Shown: one piece after another, positions 33,211 to 43,161 of the stretch | Layout: the number at the start of each line of letters is the position of its first letter | Position numbering within the stretch: the stretch's first letter is position 1 | Origin: Parvibaculum sp963696585 | Lineage (GTDB): Bacteria > Pseudomonadota > Alphaproteobacteria > Parvibaculales > Parvibaculaceae | Length of the DNA: 64,000 nucleotides | NCBI GenBank assembly: GCA_963696585.1 | Contig: CAVOKW010000018.1 | Coordinates: forward strand, 1 to 64,000 | Direction of reading: 5' to 3' | Translations under genes and position numbers: made by a program | Notes under the pieces: model-generated | The model's database searches: none | What the model saw: the letters and a program-made list of their open reading frames with translations, nothing else | Told to the model about the DNA's origin: nothing

Positions 33211-35073
33211 TCAATGGCCGCGTTTGCGAAGGCCTGCGAGCTGCGACACGTCGCGCACGGCACCGCGCGCCGCACTTGTCGACATGGCAGCATAGGCCTG
33301 AAGCGCGGGCGAGACACGGCGCTTGCGAACTTCCTTCGGCATCCAGCCGTCATTCTCGGCCTGTTCGCGCCGGGACGCGAGCACATCATCGGACACGGCG
33401 AGATGGATCTTGCGGTTCGGGATATCGATTTCAATCAGATCGCCCGTTTCGACAAGACCGATGGTGCCGCCCTCAGCCGCTTCCGGCGAGACATGGCCAA
33501 TCGAGAGGCCCGATGTGCCGCCCGAAAAACGGCCATCGGTGACGAGGGCGCAAAGTTTGCCGAGACCTTTGGATTTGATGTAGCTCGTCGGGTAAAGCAT
33601 TTCCTGCATGCCGGGGCCGCCGCGCGGGCCTTCAAAGCGGATGAGCACAACTTCGCCCGCTTTCACCTGTCCGGTCAGAATGCCGGTGACGGCACTGTCC
33701 TGACTTTCAAATACGCGGGCAGGACCGGAGAAGACGAGGTTTGAGGCATCCACGCCTGCCGTCTTCACGATGCAGCCATCCTCGGCGAGATTGCCGTAAA
33801 GCACGGCAAGGCCACCATCCCTGGAATAGGCATGCGCAATGTCGCGGATGACGCCATTGGCGCGATCAAGATCAAGGTCGGGATAGCGGCGCGATTGCGA
33901 AAAGGCTTCTGTCGTGCGCACGCCACCGGGCGCGGCGCGGAAGAACTCATGCGCGTGATTGCTTTTCGAGCGGCCAATATCCCAGTAATCAATCGCTTCG
34001 CCCATGGACGGGCTGTGAATGGTGGCGACATCGCGATGGATGAGGCCGCCCTTGTCAAGTTCGCCCAGGATGGCAAAGACGCCACCGGCGCGATGCACGT
34101 CTTCCATATGCACATCGCTGCGGGCGGGCGCGACCTTGGAAAGGTTCGGCACGCGATGGGAGAGACGATCAATATCCTTCATGGTGAAAGGCACTTCGCC
34201 TTCATGCGCTGCCGCGAGCAGATGCAAGACCGTGTTTGTCGAGCCGCCCATGGCGATATCGAGCGACATCGCATTTTCAAAGGCCTTGAAATTGGCGATG
34301 CTGCGCGGCAAGACGCTGGCATCATCGGTTTCATAATGGCGCCGCGTGATTTCAACGATCAGGCGACCGGCCTCAAGGAAGAGTTCCTTGCGATCCGAAT
34401 GGGTGGCAAGCGTCGAGCCGTTGCCGGGCAGCGAGAGGCCGAGCGCTTCGGTCAGGCAGTTCATGGAGTTCGCCGTGAACATGCCGGAGCATGAGCCGCA
34501 GGTCGGGCAAGCCGAGCGCTCAACAACGGCGACTTCTTCATCCGAAATCTTGTCGTCGGCGGCGGCGACCATGGCGTCGATCAGATCAACGGCGCGGGTC
34601 TCATCTTCCCATTTGACCTTGCCCGCTTCCATCGGGCCACCGGACACAAAGACCACGGGAATGTTGAGGCGCATGGCAGCCATCAACATGCCGGGGGTGA
34701 TCTTGTCGCAATTGGAAATGCAGACGAGCGCGTCGGCGCAATGGGCATTGACCATATATTCGACGCTATCAGCAATCAGATCGCGCGAGGGCAGGCTGTA
34801 AAGCATGCCATCATGACCCATGGCGATACCATCATCGACCGCGATGGTATTGAACTCCTTGGCAACACCGCCCGCCTTTTCGATTTCGCGCGCGACGAGC
34901 TGTCCCATGTCCTTCAAATGCACATGACCGGGCACGAATTGGGTGAAGGAATTGGCGACGGCGATGATCGGTTTGCCAAAATCGCTGTCCGTCATGCCTG
35001 TGGCGCGCCAAAGACCGCGGGCACCGGCCATATTGCGGCCATGGGTCGTCGTGCGGGAACGATAGGTCGGCAC
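33211..35073 (-). CDS. ilvD: Dihydroxy-acid dehydratase
   Basis: A 620-residue iron-sulfur dehydratase in branched-chain amino acid synthesis. It converts dihydroxy-isovalerate or dihydroxy-methylvalerate to the keto acids. Cluster Cys residues lie in LVCISNCDKITPGML (about 120) and CPTCGSCSGMFTANSMNCLT (about 195). The C-terminal GRFSGGTSGLSIGHVSPEA is family-specific. The start codon is GTG 35073 with AAAGGA 7 bp upstream. It is a single-gene unit between the S49 peptidase and a methyltransferase. Confidence 0.96.
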   Translation of the reverse strand: MPTYRSRTTTHGRNMAGARGLWRATGMTDSDFGKPIIAVANSFTQFVPGHVHLKDMGQLVAREIEKAGGVAKEFNTIAVDDGIAMGHDGMLYSLPSRDLIADSVEYMVNAHCADALVCISNCDKITPGMLMAAMRLNIPVVFVSGGPMEAGKVKWEDETRAVDLIDAMVAAADDKISDEEVAVVERSACPTCGSCSGMFTANSMNCLTEALGLSLPGNGSTLATHSDRKELFLEAGRLIVEITRRHYETDDASVLPRSIANFKAFENAMSLDIAMGGSTNTVLHLLAAAHEGEVPFTMKDIDRLSHRVPNLSKVAPARSDVHMEDVHRAGGVFAILGELDKGGLIHRDVATIHSPSMGEAIDYWDIGRSKSNHAHEFFRAAPGGVRTTEAFSQSRRYPDLDLDRANGVIRDIAHAYSRDGGLAVLYGNLAEDGCIVKTAGVDASNLVFSGPARVFESQDSAVTGILTGQVKAGEVVLIRFEGPRGGPGMQEMLYPTSYIKSKGLGKLCALVTDGRFSGGTSGLSIGHVSPEAAEGGTIGLVETGDLIEIDIPNRKIHLAVSDDVLASRREQAENDGWMPKEVRKRRVSPALQAYAAMSTSAARGAVRDVSQLAGLRKRGH

Positions 35074-35251
35074 TGGAATATCCTTTCAGCCAAGATGCGG
35101 TCGTCACATCGCCCTCAATAGGTGAGCGGTGTGGTTCTTACTATCTGCGTGGATGCGAGGGAATGAATATCACAAAAACAGGCACGCAGGGAGGTATTTA
35201 CCCCCTGTTAATGAGGGGTTATTGCCCGCAACTGTCCGGGTTTGAGGCGTG

Positions 35252-36031
35252 TCAGGCCGCCTGATCGAGCAGCAAAGCCGCCCCTTGGCGCAGGATTGCT
35301 TCGGCGCGATCGGTAAATCGCCCATCACGTCCATGCAATACGAGGCCGGGCCGCAGGATCATGGGCGCGCGGCTGCCGCGCTGGCCGCGAATGATGATGC
35401 GCGAAGCCGGTTTGTCCTGGGCGGGCCAGAGTGGAAATATTTCAATGCCCCCGAGGTGACCCGTCATGGCTTCGAGAAGTTTCGGCAGGGCGTCGGCGCG
35501 ATGGACAAAGCTCACCGTGCCCTTGTGGCGAGCCATGACGCAGGCGAGCCGCACCCAATCGGCGAGATCGGAGCCGAGCGTCATATGCGCCTGCGCCTTG
35601 CCGCCATCAGGCGGCAGCGCACTCGCGGCCGGGTCATGATAGGGCGGATTGGCAAAGACATGATCGAAGCTGTTCGGCGCCAGACCCATGGCGAGAAAAT
35701 CGCGCACCGGTTGACCAATATCGGCCTGATAAACAGTCAGCCTGTCGCTCATCTGATTGCGGGCGGCATTTTCCCTGGCGATGGCGACGAGATCGGATTG
35801 CAATTCAATGCCGGTCATTTCAATGCCGCTGACACGCGCTGCCAGACACAGACTTGCCACGCCTGCGCCAAGACCTGCTTCCAGCACGCGCTCACCGGCG
35901 CGCGCCGGAATGGAGGCGGCAAGCAGGACCGCATCAATCCCCGCCCGATAGCCCCTGGCGGGCTGAAGAAGATTGATACGGCCACCGAGAAAGCCGTCAT
36001 CCGTCAATTCGATATCAGCCAATACAGTCAT
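35252..36031 (-). CDS. tRNA(1)(Val) adenine-N6 methyltransferase-like protein
   Basis: A 259-residue SAM-dependent methyltransferase. Motif I is VLEAGLGAGVASLCLAARV, the acidic residue follows in GIELQSDLVAIARENA, and the catalytic NPPY tetrapeptide is in HVFANPPYHDPAAS, typical of N6-adenine or glutamine N5 methylation. It resembles TrmN6/YfiC, which modifies A37 of tRNA-Val. Its start overlaps the stop of the DUF2007 gene (ATGA), so the two form an operon. Confidence 0.82.
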   Translation of the reverse strand: MTVLADIELTDDGFLGGRINLLQPARGYRAGIDAVLLAASIPARAGERVLEAGLGAGVASLCLAARVSGIEMTGIELQSDLVAIARENAARNQMSDRLTVYQADIGQPVRDFLAMGLAPNSFDHVFANPPYHDPAASALPPDGGKAQAHMTLGSDLADWVRLACVMARHKGTVSFVHRADALPKLLEAMTGHLGGIEIFPLWPAQDKPASRIIIRGQRGSRAPMILRPGLVLHGRDGRFTDRAEAILRQGAALLLDQAA

Positions 36032-36243
36032 GATATTTCATCCTGCTGCAAATCATCGAGTATCTGCCGGGCGTCGTTGAATCCCTCTTCGGCGACCATG
36101 ATACGACGCGGCAACATCCCAAGCGAGCCTTCGACCGAACTTGTGTAAAGGTCGAGCACGACAAAGCCGATATCGGTCTGTCCCAGCATATGCTCCAGAT
36201 AAGATAACAGGACGGGATCATTGGTGCGGATCAGCTCTTTCAT
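36028..36243 (-). CDS. DUF2007 domain protein
   Basis: A 71-residue protein MKELIRTNDPVLLSYLEHML... with LGMLPRRIMVAEEGFNDARQ and an acidic C-terminus. This matches the DUF2007 family, annotated as putative signal-transducing small proteins and related to PII-like ferredoxin-fold domains. It is first in a two-gene operon with the tRNA methyltransferase. The real function is unknown. Confidence 0.78.
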   Translation of the reverse strand: MKELIRTNDPVLLSYLEHMLGQTDIGFVVLDLYTSSVEGSLGMLPRRIMVAEEGFNDARQILDDLQQDEIS

Positions 36244-36435
36244 GTCCGGCTCCCGAATGGGGTGACTGAAAACGGCTCAGGCGTCAGTTCACATCTGTGC
36301 GAGACCCTTGATTCAAAACATCTATCTGGCCCTTGTGGCGTCTGGACACAGGCTAGCCCCTTGTCGGTATCGCCGGGTCCACCTATGCTTGTGACAAATG
36401 TAACATAATGAGCAGTTCGTAGATTTCAGGAGTAC

Positions 36436-37458
36436 ATGTTGGGGAATGTCATTCCACTCGAAGATGATCGAGGCCGGAGCCTGAACGCCGTTGCCCAGCT
36501 TCAGGGGCTTGTGGCGAAGGATATGGGTGCGGTGAATGAATTCATCCGTGAACGGATGGGCTCCGATGTCCCCATGATTCCCGAGCTGGCCAGCCATCTC
36601 ATCAATTCAGGCGGCAAGCGGTTGCGTCCGATGCTGACTCTTGCTTCGGCCCAGATGTGCGGTTATCAGGGCCACGATCACATCAAGCTCGCCGCCACTG
36701 TCGAGTTCATGCACACGGCCACGCTTCTGCATGACGATGTCGTGGATGAGAGCGATCTGCGTCGCGGCAGCAAGACGGCGCGCATGCTCTGGGGCAATCA
36801 GGCGAGCGTTCTGGTGGGTGATTTCCTGCTTGGCCGCGCCTTCAAGCTGATGGTCGAAACACGCTCATTGCGCTGCCTCGAGATACTTTCCAATGCTGCC
36901 GCTGTCATTGCCGAAGGCGAAGTGATGCAGCTTGCCGCGGCCAAGGATACAAGCACCACGGAAGACGCCTATCTGCGCGTCATTCAGGCAAAAACCGCCG
37001 CGCTTTTTTCAGCGGCGACCGAAATAGGCGCCGTCATTGCCGGTCGCAATGGCAATGAAGCGGCGGCACTTGAGTCCTATGGCCGCAATCTCGGCATTGC
37101 CTTTCAGCTTGTCGATGATGCGCTGGATTATGGCGGCCGCGCGGCGACACTTGGCAAAAATACAGGCGATGATTTCCGCGAGGGCAAGATCACTTTGCCG
37201 GTCGTGCTGGCTTTCCGGCGCGGCACGGAAGAAGAACGCAGCTTCTGGCGGCGTGTACTGCAGGATGGCGATCAGAAAGAGGGCGATCTCGAACACGCGC
37301 TCAACCTGATGACGCGTCATGACGCGCTGAGCGACACGGTCGCCCGTGCCCGGCATTATGGCGCCATTGCCATTGATGCGTTGGCGATCTTCCCGGCCAG
37401 TCCCTATCGCGAGGCGCTGAGCGCCCTTGTCGAGTTCTGCATCAATCGCAATCATTGA
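36436..37458 (+). CDS. Polyprenyl diphosphate synthase (octa-/decaprenyl)
   Basis: A 340-residue trans-prenyltransferase that makes the ubiquinone side-chain precursor. Both Asp-rich motifs are present: LLHDDVVDESDLRRG and LVDDALDYGG. GGKRLRPMLTLASA and GDFLLGRAFKLMV are standard. Alphaproteobacteria mostly use ubiquinone-10, so it is probably a decaprenyl synthase, although chain length cannot be read from sequence alone. AGGAG lies 5 bp upstream of ATG 36436. Its 3' end overlaps the convergent ispE stop by 7 bp, which places two isoprenoid genes tail to tail. Confidence 0.93.
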   Translation: MLGNVIPLEDDRGRSLNAVAQLQGLVAKDMGAVNEFIRERMGSDVPMIPELASHLINSGGKRLRPMLTLASAQMCGYQGHDHIKLAATVEFMHTATLLHDDVVDESDLRRGSKTARMLWGNQASVLVGDFLLGRAFKLMVETRSLRCLEILSNAAAVIAEGEVMQLAAAKDTSTTEDAYLRVIQAKTAALFSAATEIGAVIAGRNGNEAAALESYGRNLGIAFQLVDDALDYGGRAATLGKNTGDDFREGKITLPVVLAFRRGTEEERSFWRRVLQDGDQKEGDLEHALNLMTRHDALSDTVARARHYGAIAIDALAIFPASPYREALSALVEFCINRNH

Positions 37459-38336
37459 TGCTGATTGAGCGATGTTGCGGCCACCCACCAGCCGGGCCTG
37501 CGGCGACGCAACAAGCTGGCGGCGGCTGAAGCCTCGACCTCATCGGCATAGATACCAAAACATGTCGCGCCCGAGCCCGACATGCGTGCAAGGAGGCATG
37601 TCGCATCTTCATGCAAGGCTGAGAGCACCTCACCGATGACGGGCGCTGTCTGACGGGCTGGCTGCTGCAAATCATTGCCATGGTCGTGCAGCCAGGCAAG
37701 GAGCGCCGTGACGGAAGCAAAATCGGGAACCTCGATTGGCGGCTGGGCAACCCTCACAGGCGGCGCAGCCAATCGCGCAAATACCTCGCGCGTCGCCACA
37801 GGCACCAATGGATTGACAAGCAGCAGCGAGAAGCGCGGCATATAGTCGACCGCCTCGACCTGTTCGCCGATGCCGGACATGCGGCAAGACTGGCTGCCCA
37901 GACAGGCCGGCACGTCAGCGCCGAGATGCAGGGCAAGCGCATTCAGGTCGCGCGGCAGGATTTCGATCTGCCAAAGCCTTGTCAAGGCGCGCAATGTTGC
38001 GGCGGCATCCGCCGAACCGCCGCCGATCCCCGAAGCGATTGGCAGATTTTTTTCCAGCACCAGGGCGGCACCATGGCTCACGCGACAATGCGCCTGCAAG
38101 GCGCGAGCCGCGCGCAAGACGAGATTGTCGGTTTCGTCGATGAGCGACGTGGCGAATGGACCCTCGATCCGCAAGCTCAGATCATCGGCCGGCGTGACCG
38201 TGAGGTGGTCGCCCAATTTTGTGAAGACGACAAGGCTCGACAATTCGTGATAACCGTCAGGGCGTTTGCCGCGTATTTCCAGTGACAGATTGATCTTGGC
38301 TGCGGCCAGTTCAGAAATTGGCGTCCGATCAACCAT
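37452..38336 (-). CDS. ispE: 4-diphosphocytidyl-2-C-methyl-D-erythritol kinase
   Basis: A 294-residue GHMP kinase of the MEP isoprenoid pathway. It has the N-terminal AAAKINLSLEIRGKRPDGYH, the ATP-binding loop NLPIASGIGGGSADAAATLR, and the C-terminal ARMSGSGATCFGIYA glycine motif. ATG 38336 (MVDRTPISEL) is chosen since the family begins just before the AKINL strand; an upstream extension to 38477 overlaps the previous gene. It starts 12 bp after the TPR gene stop on the same strand, and so is probably co-transcribed with it. Confidence 0.95.
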   Translation of the reverse strand: MVDRTPISELAAAKINLSLEIRGKRPDGYHELSSLVVFTKLGDHLTVTPADDLSLRIEGPFATSLIDETDNLVLRAARALQAHCRVSHGAALVLEKNLPIASGIGGGSADAAATLRALTRLWQIEILPRDLNALALHLGADVPACLGSQSCRMSGIGEQVEAVDYMPRFSLLLVNPLVPVATREVFARLAAPPVRVAQPPIEVPDFASVTALLAWLHDHGNDLQQPARQTAPVIGEVLSALHEDATCLLARMSGSGATCFGIYADEVEASAAASLLRRRRPGWWVAATSLNQHQ

Positions 38337-38347
38337 CGCGGCAACGT

Positions 38348-40091
38348 TCAGCTTTGATCGGCTTTTGGGGGGCTGACGGCCTCGATATCCAATTCCGGCT
38401 TCAATCCGAAATCGAGCTTGGCCCGCAAGGGTTCGAGGCGCTTTTGCTCCGGCTTCATATCGAGCGCGTGGCTCCACTGGAAGCGGGCTTCAATGCGGCG
38501 GCCAACATGCCAATAAGCATCGCCCAGATGCTCGTTTATTGTCGGGTCGCCCGGTTCCAGTTCGGCAGCGCGTTCGAGATATTCGACGGCCTGACCATAA
38601 TCACCCAACCGATAGCGCGCCCAGCCAAGGCTATCGACAATGAAACCATCATTGGGGCGCTGCTCAACGGCCTTCTCGATCATGCCGACGGCTTCATCAA
38701 GATGCACACCCTGTTCGATCCACGAATAGCCGAGATAATTCAGCACCAGCGGATTTTCATTGGACAGCTCAAGCGCCTTTTTGAGATCGGTCTCCGCCTT
38801 GTCCCACTGCCCCATGCGTTCATAGCAAATGCCACGCGCGTAAAGCAGCGTCCATTCCCGCTCCGTTGGCTCGCCGATCATTTTAAGGGCACGGGTATAT
38901 GTTTCAGCCGCCTTGGGAAAATCCTCCTTGGCGCGATAGATATCGCCCAGTGAGACCACGGGTTCGGTGTCGGCGGTGTTGGAACTTGTGATGCGTGACA
39001 GCTCGGCTATCGCTTCATCTTCCTTGCCGAGCCGCTCAAGGTCGGTTGCCGCCTGGATGCGCGCCGTCTGGTAGAGAGGCGAGTTCTGAATCGATCTGCT
39101 TGAAGAGGGCGATTGCCTCATTCCAGCGTTTGGCCTGCTCATAAGTCGTTGCCAGCAACATGCGGGCGACATCAAAATCGGGTCGCATGTAGAGCGCCAT
39201 ATTGAGATAGAGCGAGGAGAGATCGCTATTGGAATCCTGTGTCAGGGCGCTGCCAAGACCATAAAGCACTTCAGCAACACCCTCTGCCGGATTGGCGACC
39301 AGCGGGTCGAACGAACGGCCCTTGTCGAGGCGGTCAAGGTCAGCCAGGGCAAGGGGATGCGTTGGCGCCAGCGTCAGATATTGCGTCAGCAATGTTCGCG
39401 CCTCATCAGGACGCTCCTGGCGCACCAGAAAACTGACATAGGCCTCGATGACACGAATGCTGGCACCGGAGCTCACATCATTGGCCTTGCGATAGGCCGC
39501 TTCCGCGCCCTTCACATCCTCAAGTTCGTCAAGAATGAGGGCCTGATGGAAATAGCGGAACAGATCAAAGGAGGCGCGGCCATCGAAGGTCGCCAGCCGG
39601 TCGAGGGCACCCTGCCTGTCTTTCAGACCGGCCTCTGCCCAGGCGCTGGTCAGTGATCCGATCAGGGCAGTAAAAGGGCCAGGCTCCGACTTGGCGAACT
39701 GATCCTTGGCATCGGCATAGTCGCGGTTCTTGATGTCAACAATGCCAAGCACAAGCCGTGCAAGACGATGATCAGGTTTGGTCTTGATGAGTTCACGCGC
39801 CAGGGGGACGGCGTGATTCATGTCGCCCGTCGCGGCGTAGAGCATGAAGCCGCGTTCAAGCACGACCGGGTCATCCGGGTTCTGGCGCAGCGATTTGGCA
39901 TAGAGGTCTGCGGCTTTTTCGGTTTCATGGGCCGAGGCGGCATGGCGTGCCGCCAGATAGGTGCCAAAGGGTGGCTCGCCATTGCCGCCACCCAGAGATC
40001 CCAAAGACGCGCAGCCACCCAGAAGCGACAAGGCCGACAGCAGCGAGGCTATCGCCACCAGACGCTTAAGCGCATCAACAGGGAACACCAT
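38348..40091 (-). pseudogene. TPR-repeat lipoprotein with a frameshift
   Basis: An outer-membrane-type TPR protein whose single gene is split into two overlapping frames. The 5' frame starts at 40091 with a lipoprotein signal (LLSALSLLGGCASLGSLGGG). It carries several TPR units (LYAKSLRQNPDDPVVLERGF; AEAAYRKANDVSSG) and runs off into nonsense after FKQID. The 3' frame (from about 39090 to 38348) continues NSPLYQTARIQAATDLERLG and three or more clear TPRs. The switch is at GATTCAGAAC (plus strand 39083-39092); removing one T restores FKQIDQNSPLYQTA. Either a recent mutation or a sequencing error is possible. The intact protein would be about 580 residues. Confidence 0.85.
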
Positions 40092-40257
40092 TTACATTCT
40101 CGCTTTGCGGGCGCGTCTCGCGACGACCCAATAGGCCGATCTGCCGGACGAACCATCCGGGCGAGATTCGGGCCGACGCAACCAGCTTAACCGATCACCA
40201 AAGCCTGCAACATCCAAATGCCGTGAAAGCGGGCAAATGCGGTGAAAGCGGGCGCCC

Positions 40258-41934
40258 TCACATATTGGGATAGTTGGGACCCCCGGCGCCTTCGGGGACT
40301 GTCCAGTTGATGTTCTGGGACGGGTCCTTGATGTCGCAGGTTTTGCAATGGACGCAGTTTTGCGCGTTGATCTGGAAACGCGGATTATTGCCCTGTTCGT
40401 CGCGCACCACTTCATAGACGCCTGCCGGGCAATAACGCTGAGCCGGTTCGTCATAAACCGGCAGGTTATGGCCGATAGGAATGGCCGCATCCTTCAAACG
40501 CAGATGCACGGGCTGGTCTTCTTCGTGATTGGTCGCCGAGATGAAGACAGAGGAGAGCTTGTCGAAGGAAATCTTGCCGTCGGGCTTTGGGTAGATGATC
40601 GGCTTGCAGTCCTTGGCCTTTTTCAGGGTCGCATAGTCTGGCTTGCCATGGCTCAGCGTGAAAGGCAGCCCGATACCGAGCTGGTTCATCCACATGTCGA
40701 GACCGCCAAAAGCCATGCCGATGACCGTGCCGAAGCGCGACAGGAAGGGCTTCACATTGCGGACGCGCATCAGGTCCTTGTGCACGGCGCTCTTTTTGTA
40801 GGCGGCCGGGTAAGCGGTCAATTCATCGCCCTGGCGACCATCCTTCACCGCTTCAAAAGCGGCTTCTGCGCCCATCATGCCGGTGAGCATGGCGTTATGG
40901 CTGCCCTTGATGCGCGGCACATTGACAAAGCCCGCCGCGCAACCGATGAGCGCGCCGCCGGGGAAGGTGAGCTTTGGCACGGATTGCAGGCCGCCTTCGG
41001 TGATGGCGCGGGCGCCATAGGCAATGCGCTTGCCGCCTTCGAATGTGTCGCGAATGGCGGGGTGCTGCTTGTAGCGCTGGAACTCGTCGAAGGGCGAGAG
41101 ATAGGGGTTCGTGTAATTCAGGTGAACGACGAAGCCGACGGAAACAAGATTGTCGCCAAAATGATAGAGGAACGAGCCGCCGCCCGTCTTGTCATCCAGC
41201 GGCCAGCCGAGCGTATGCCGCACGAGGCCCTTGCGATGCTTCTTGGGGTCAATCTGCCAGAGTTCCTTGATGCCGATGCCGTATTTCTGAGGATCGCGGC
41301 CTTCATCGAGCTTGAAGCGGCGTGTGAGTTCCTTGGTCAGCGAGCCGCGCGCCCCTTCGGCAAAGAAAGTATATTTGCCGCGCAGCTCCACGCCGGGCGT
41401 ATAGCTGTCCTTGTGGTGGCCGTCCTTGGCAACGCCCATGTCGCCGGTCGCGACGCCGCGCACGGAGCCATCCTCATTATAGAGGACCTCGGCGGCGGCA
41501 AAGCCCGGATAGATTTCAACGCCTAGCGCCTCGGCCTGTTCGCCCAGCCAGCGACAGAGATTGCCAAGGCTGACGATGTAGTTGCCATGATTATTCATCA
41601 ATGGCGGCATGAAGAAATTGGGAATGCGCACCGACCCTGAGGGGCCCAGCACGAGGAAATGGTCGGCGGTGACAGGCGTTTCGACTGGCGCGCCCTTTTC
41701 CTTCCAATCCGGGATCAGCCTGTTGAGGCCGATGGGGTCGATGACAGCGCCGGAGAGAATATGGGCGCCAATTTCGGAGCCTTTTTCCAGAACACATACG
41801 GAAATGTCGAAATCCTGCTCTGCTGCCAATTGGCGCAGGCGAATGGCCGCAGACAGGCCCGCAGGACCGCCGCCAACGATGACGACATCATATTCCATAT
41901 ATTCGCGCTCTGGCGCTGCCGACTGGTCGCTCAT
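40258..41934 (-). CDS. Electron transfer flavoprotein-ubiquinone oxidoreductase
   Basis: A 558-residue membrane-associated FAD/[4Fe-4S] enzyme that passes electrons from ETF (fatty acid and amino acid oxidation) to ubiquinone. The FAD motif is DVVIVGGGPAGLSAAIRL near residue 18. The ubiquinone and membrane region includes GGLQSVPKLTFPGGALIGCA. The C-terminal cluster domain has CPAGVYEV and NCVHCKTCDIKDPSQNINWT. ATG 41934 has GAGGAG 6 bp upstream. No etfAB genes are in the window. It is divergent from the uracil-DNA glycosylase gene. Confidence 0.96.
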   Translation of the reverse strand: MSDQSAAPEREYMEYDVVIVGGGPAGLSAAIRLRQLAAEQDFDISVCVLEKGSEIGAHILSGAVIDPIGLNRLIPDWKEKGAPVETPVTADHFLVLGPSGSVRIPNFFMPPLMNNHGNYIVSLGNLCRWLGEQAEALGVEIYPGFAAAEVLYNEDGSVRGVATGDMGVAKDGHHKDSYTPGVELRGKYTFFAEGARGSLTKELTRRFKLDEGRDPQKYGIGIKELWQIDPKKHRKGLVRHTLGWPLDDKTGGGSFLYHFGDNLVSVGFVVHLNYTNPYLSPFDEFQRYKQHPAIRDTFEGGKRIAYGARAITEGGLQSVPKLTFPGGALIGCAAGFVNVPRIKGSHNAMLTGMMGAEAAFEAVKDGRQGDELTAYPAAYKKSAVHKDLMRVRNVKPFLSRFGTVIGMAFGGLDMWMNQLGIGLPFTLSHGKPDYATLKKAKDCKPIIYPKPDGKISFDKLSSVFISATNHEEDQPVHLRLKDAAIPIGHNLPVYDEPAQRYCPAGVYEVVRDEQGNNPRFQINAQNCVHCKTCDIKDPSQNINWTVPEGAGGPNYPNM

Positions 41935-42184
41935 CTTTTTCTCCTCGTCCGGCACGATCCGTCATGGCCCCCATGACTCGTGCCGGATTTGTCAGTATAG
42001 GTACACCCTTATGGTGCCAATGGCCTTTTGGGTCAACATGCCCCGGAAGTGGACCTGACCCAAGCTTCAAGCCATGCTACCCTTGGCGCCGAGCCGGGTT
42101 TTGGCCCATGACCCGCTCAGTTGTGCCTGAGTGACCCTTCAAATCCGAACTGCTGACAGACCCTTCCGGGAAACCGCACCTGCC

Positions 42185-43069
42185 ATGGACGAACCGAGCC
42201 TCTCCGCGACCGCATTGACCGACAGGGAAGCCTTTGCACGGCTGTCGCTGATGGTCGAAGCGGGTGTGAGCGACGCCCTGGGCGAGGTGGCGCAAAACCG
42301 CTATGCGCTGACCATGTCTGGCGCGGCGAAGGCTGAGCCTATTGTCACACCCGCTATGCCGCGTGCCGCCTTGCGCCCCCCCCTTGCCGCGACGGGCTTT
42401 GGCGAAGCGCCCGCAGCACGCGCGCCCACCACCATTCCTCTCGCCGACAGCCAGATGGTTGAGTCTGCGCGCGACATTGCCGCCGCCTGCCAAACGCTCG
42501 AAGCCTTGCGCGAGGCGCTGGAACGCTTTGAGGGATGCTCGCTCAAGCATACGGCGAAGAACCTCGTCTTTGCCGATGGCAATCCGCAGGCGCGCCTCAT
42601 GCTGATCGGCGAGGCGCCGGGCCGCGACGAGGATCTCGAAGGGCGTCCCTTTGTCGGACCCTCCGGGCAATTGCTCGACAAGATGCTGGCGGCCATCGGT
42701 CTTGACCGGCAGCTTGTCTATATTGCCAACACGCTGCCATGGCGACCGCCGGGCAATCGGCCCCCCACGAGCACTGAAATATCCATTTGCGAACCCTTCA
42801 TTCAACGCCAGATCGAGCTTGTGGACCCGGCCCTGCTCGTCTGTCTTGGCGGTGTCGCGAGCAAGCAGATGCTCGGGTCCGATCTCGGCATCATGAAATT
42901 GCGCGGGCGGTGGATGAATTATGGCATCAAGGGTCGCCAGGTGCCTGTGCTCCCTTTGTTCCACCCGGCCTATCTATTGCGGCAACCGGCCCAAAAACGG
43001 CTTGCCTGGCGCGACCTGTTGATGTTGAAAGCCAGAATTGCGGCTGAAGGCCTGAGCGCAGGCCCTTAA
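42185..43069 (+). CDS. Family 4 uracil-DNA glycosylase
   Basis: A DNA repair enzyme that removes uracil. The domain has LIGEAPGRDEDLEGRPFVGP (about residue 142, motif A with the catalytic acidic residue) and LFHPAYLLRQPAQKR (about 258, motif B with His), plus YIANTLPWRPPGNRPPT. Typical family 4 enzymes hold a [4Fe-4S] cluster through four Cys; here the first pair is reduced to FEGCSLKHTA with one Cys, as I recall for many alphaproteobacterial members. An Ala/Pro-rich N-terminal region of about 100 residues precedes the domain. ATG 42185 is preferred over GTG 42131; neither has a clear ribosome binding site. Confidence 0.88.
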   Translation: MDEPSLSATALTDREAFARLSLMVEAGVSDALGEVAQNRYALTMSGAAKAEPIVTPAMPRAALRPPLAATGFGEAPAARAPTTIPLADSQMVESARDIAAACQTLEALREALERFEGCSLKHTAKNLVFADGNPQARLMLIGEAPGRDEDLEGRPFVGPSGQLLDKMLAAIGLDRQLVYIANTLPWRPPGNRPPTSTEISICEPFIQRQIELVDPALLVCLGGVASKQMLGSDLGIMKLRGRWMNYGIKGRQVPVLPLFHPAYLLRQPAQKRLAWRDLLMLKARIAAEGLSAGP

Positions 43070-43161
43070 TCAAACGATCCATTTTGACCAACTTCGCCCG
43101 ATTGGCGCTTGTCGAGAGCGCTTGCGGCGATAAGATACCGGCTGTTTTCAGGGGGACCGAC

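Noticed and set aside
35200..35219. ACCCC...GGGGT stem between ilvD and the tRNA methyltransferase
   Set aside because: Only 5 bp of stem and no clean T-tract, so not called a terminator.
36390..36405. TGTGAC-AAAT-GTAACA before the polyprenyl synthase gene
   Set aside because: Resembles several regulator sites (CRP, PpsR) but fits none in spacing; too weak to call.
40348..41526. 392-codon open frame antisense to ETF-QO
   Set aside because: Shadow of a well-supported gene; no domain.
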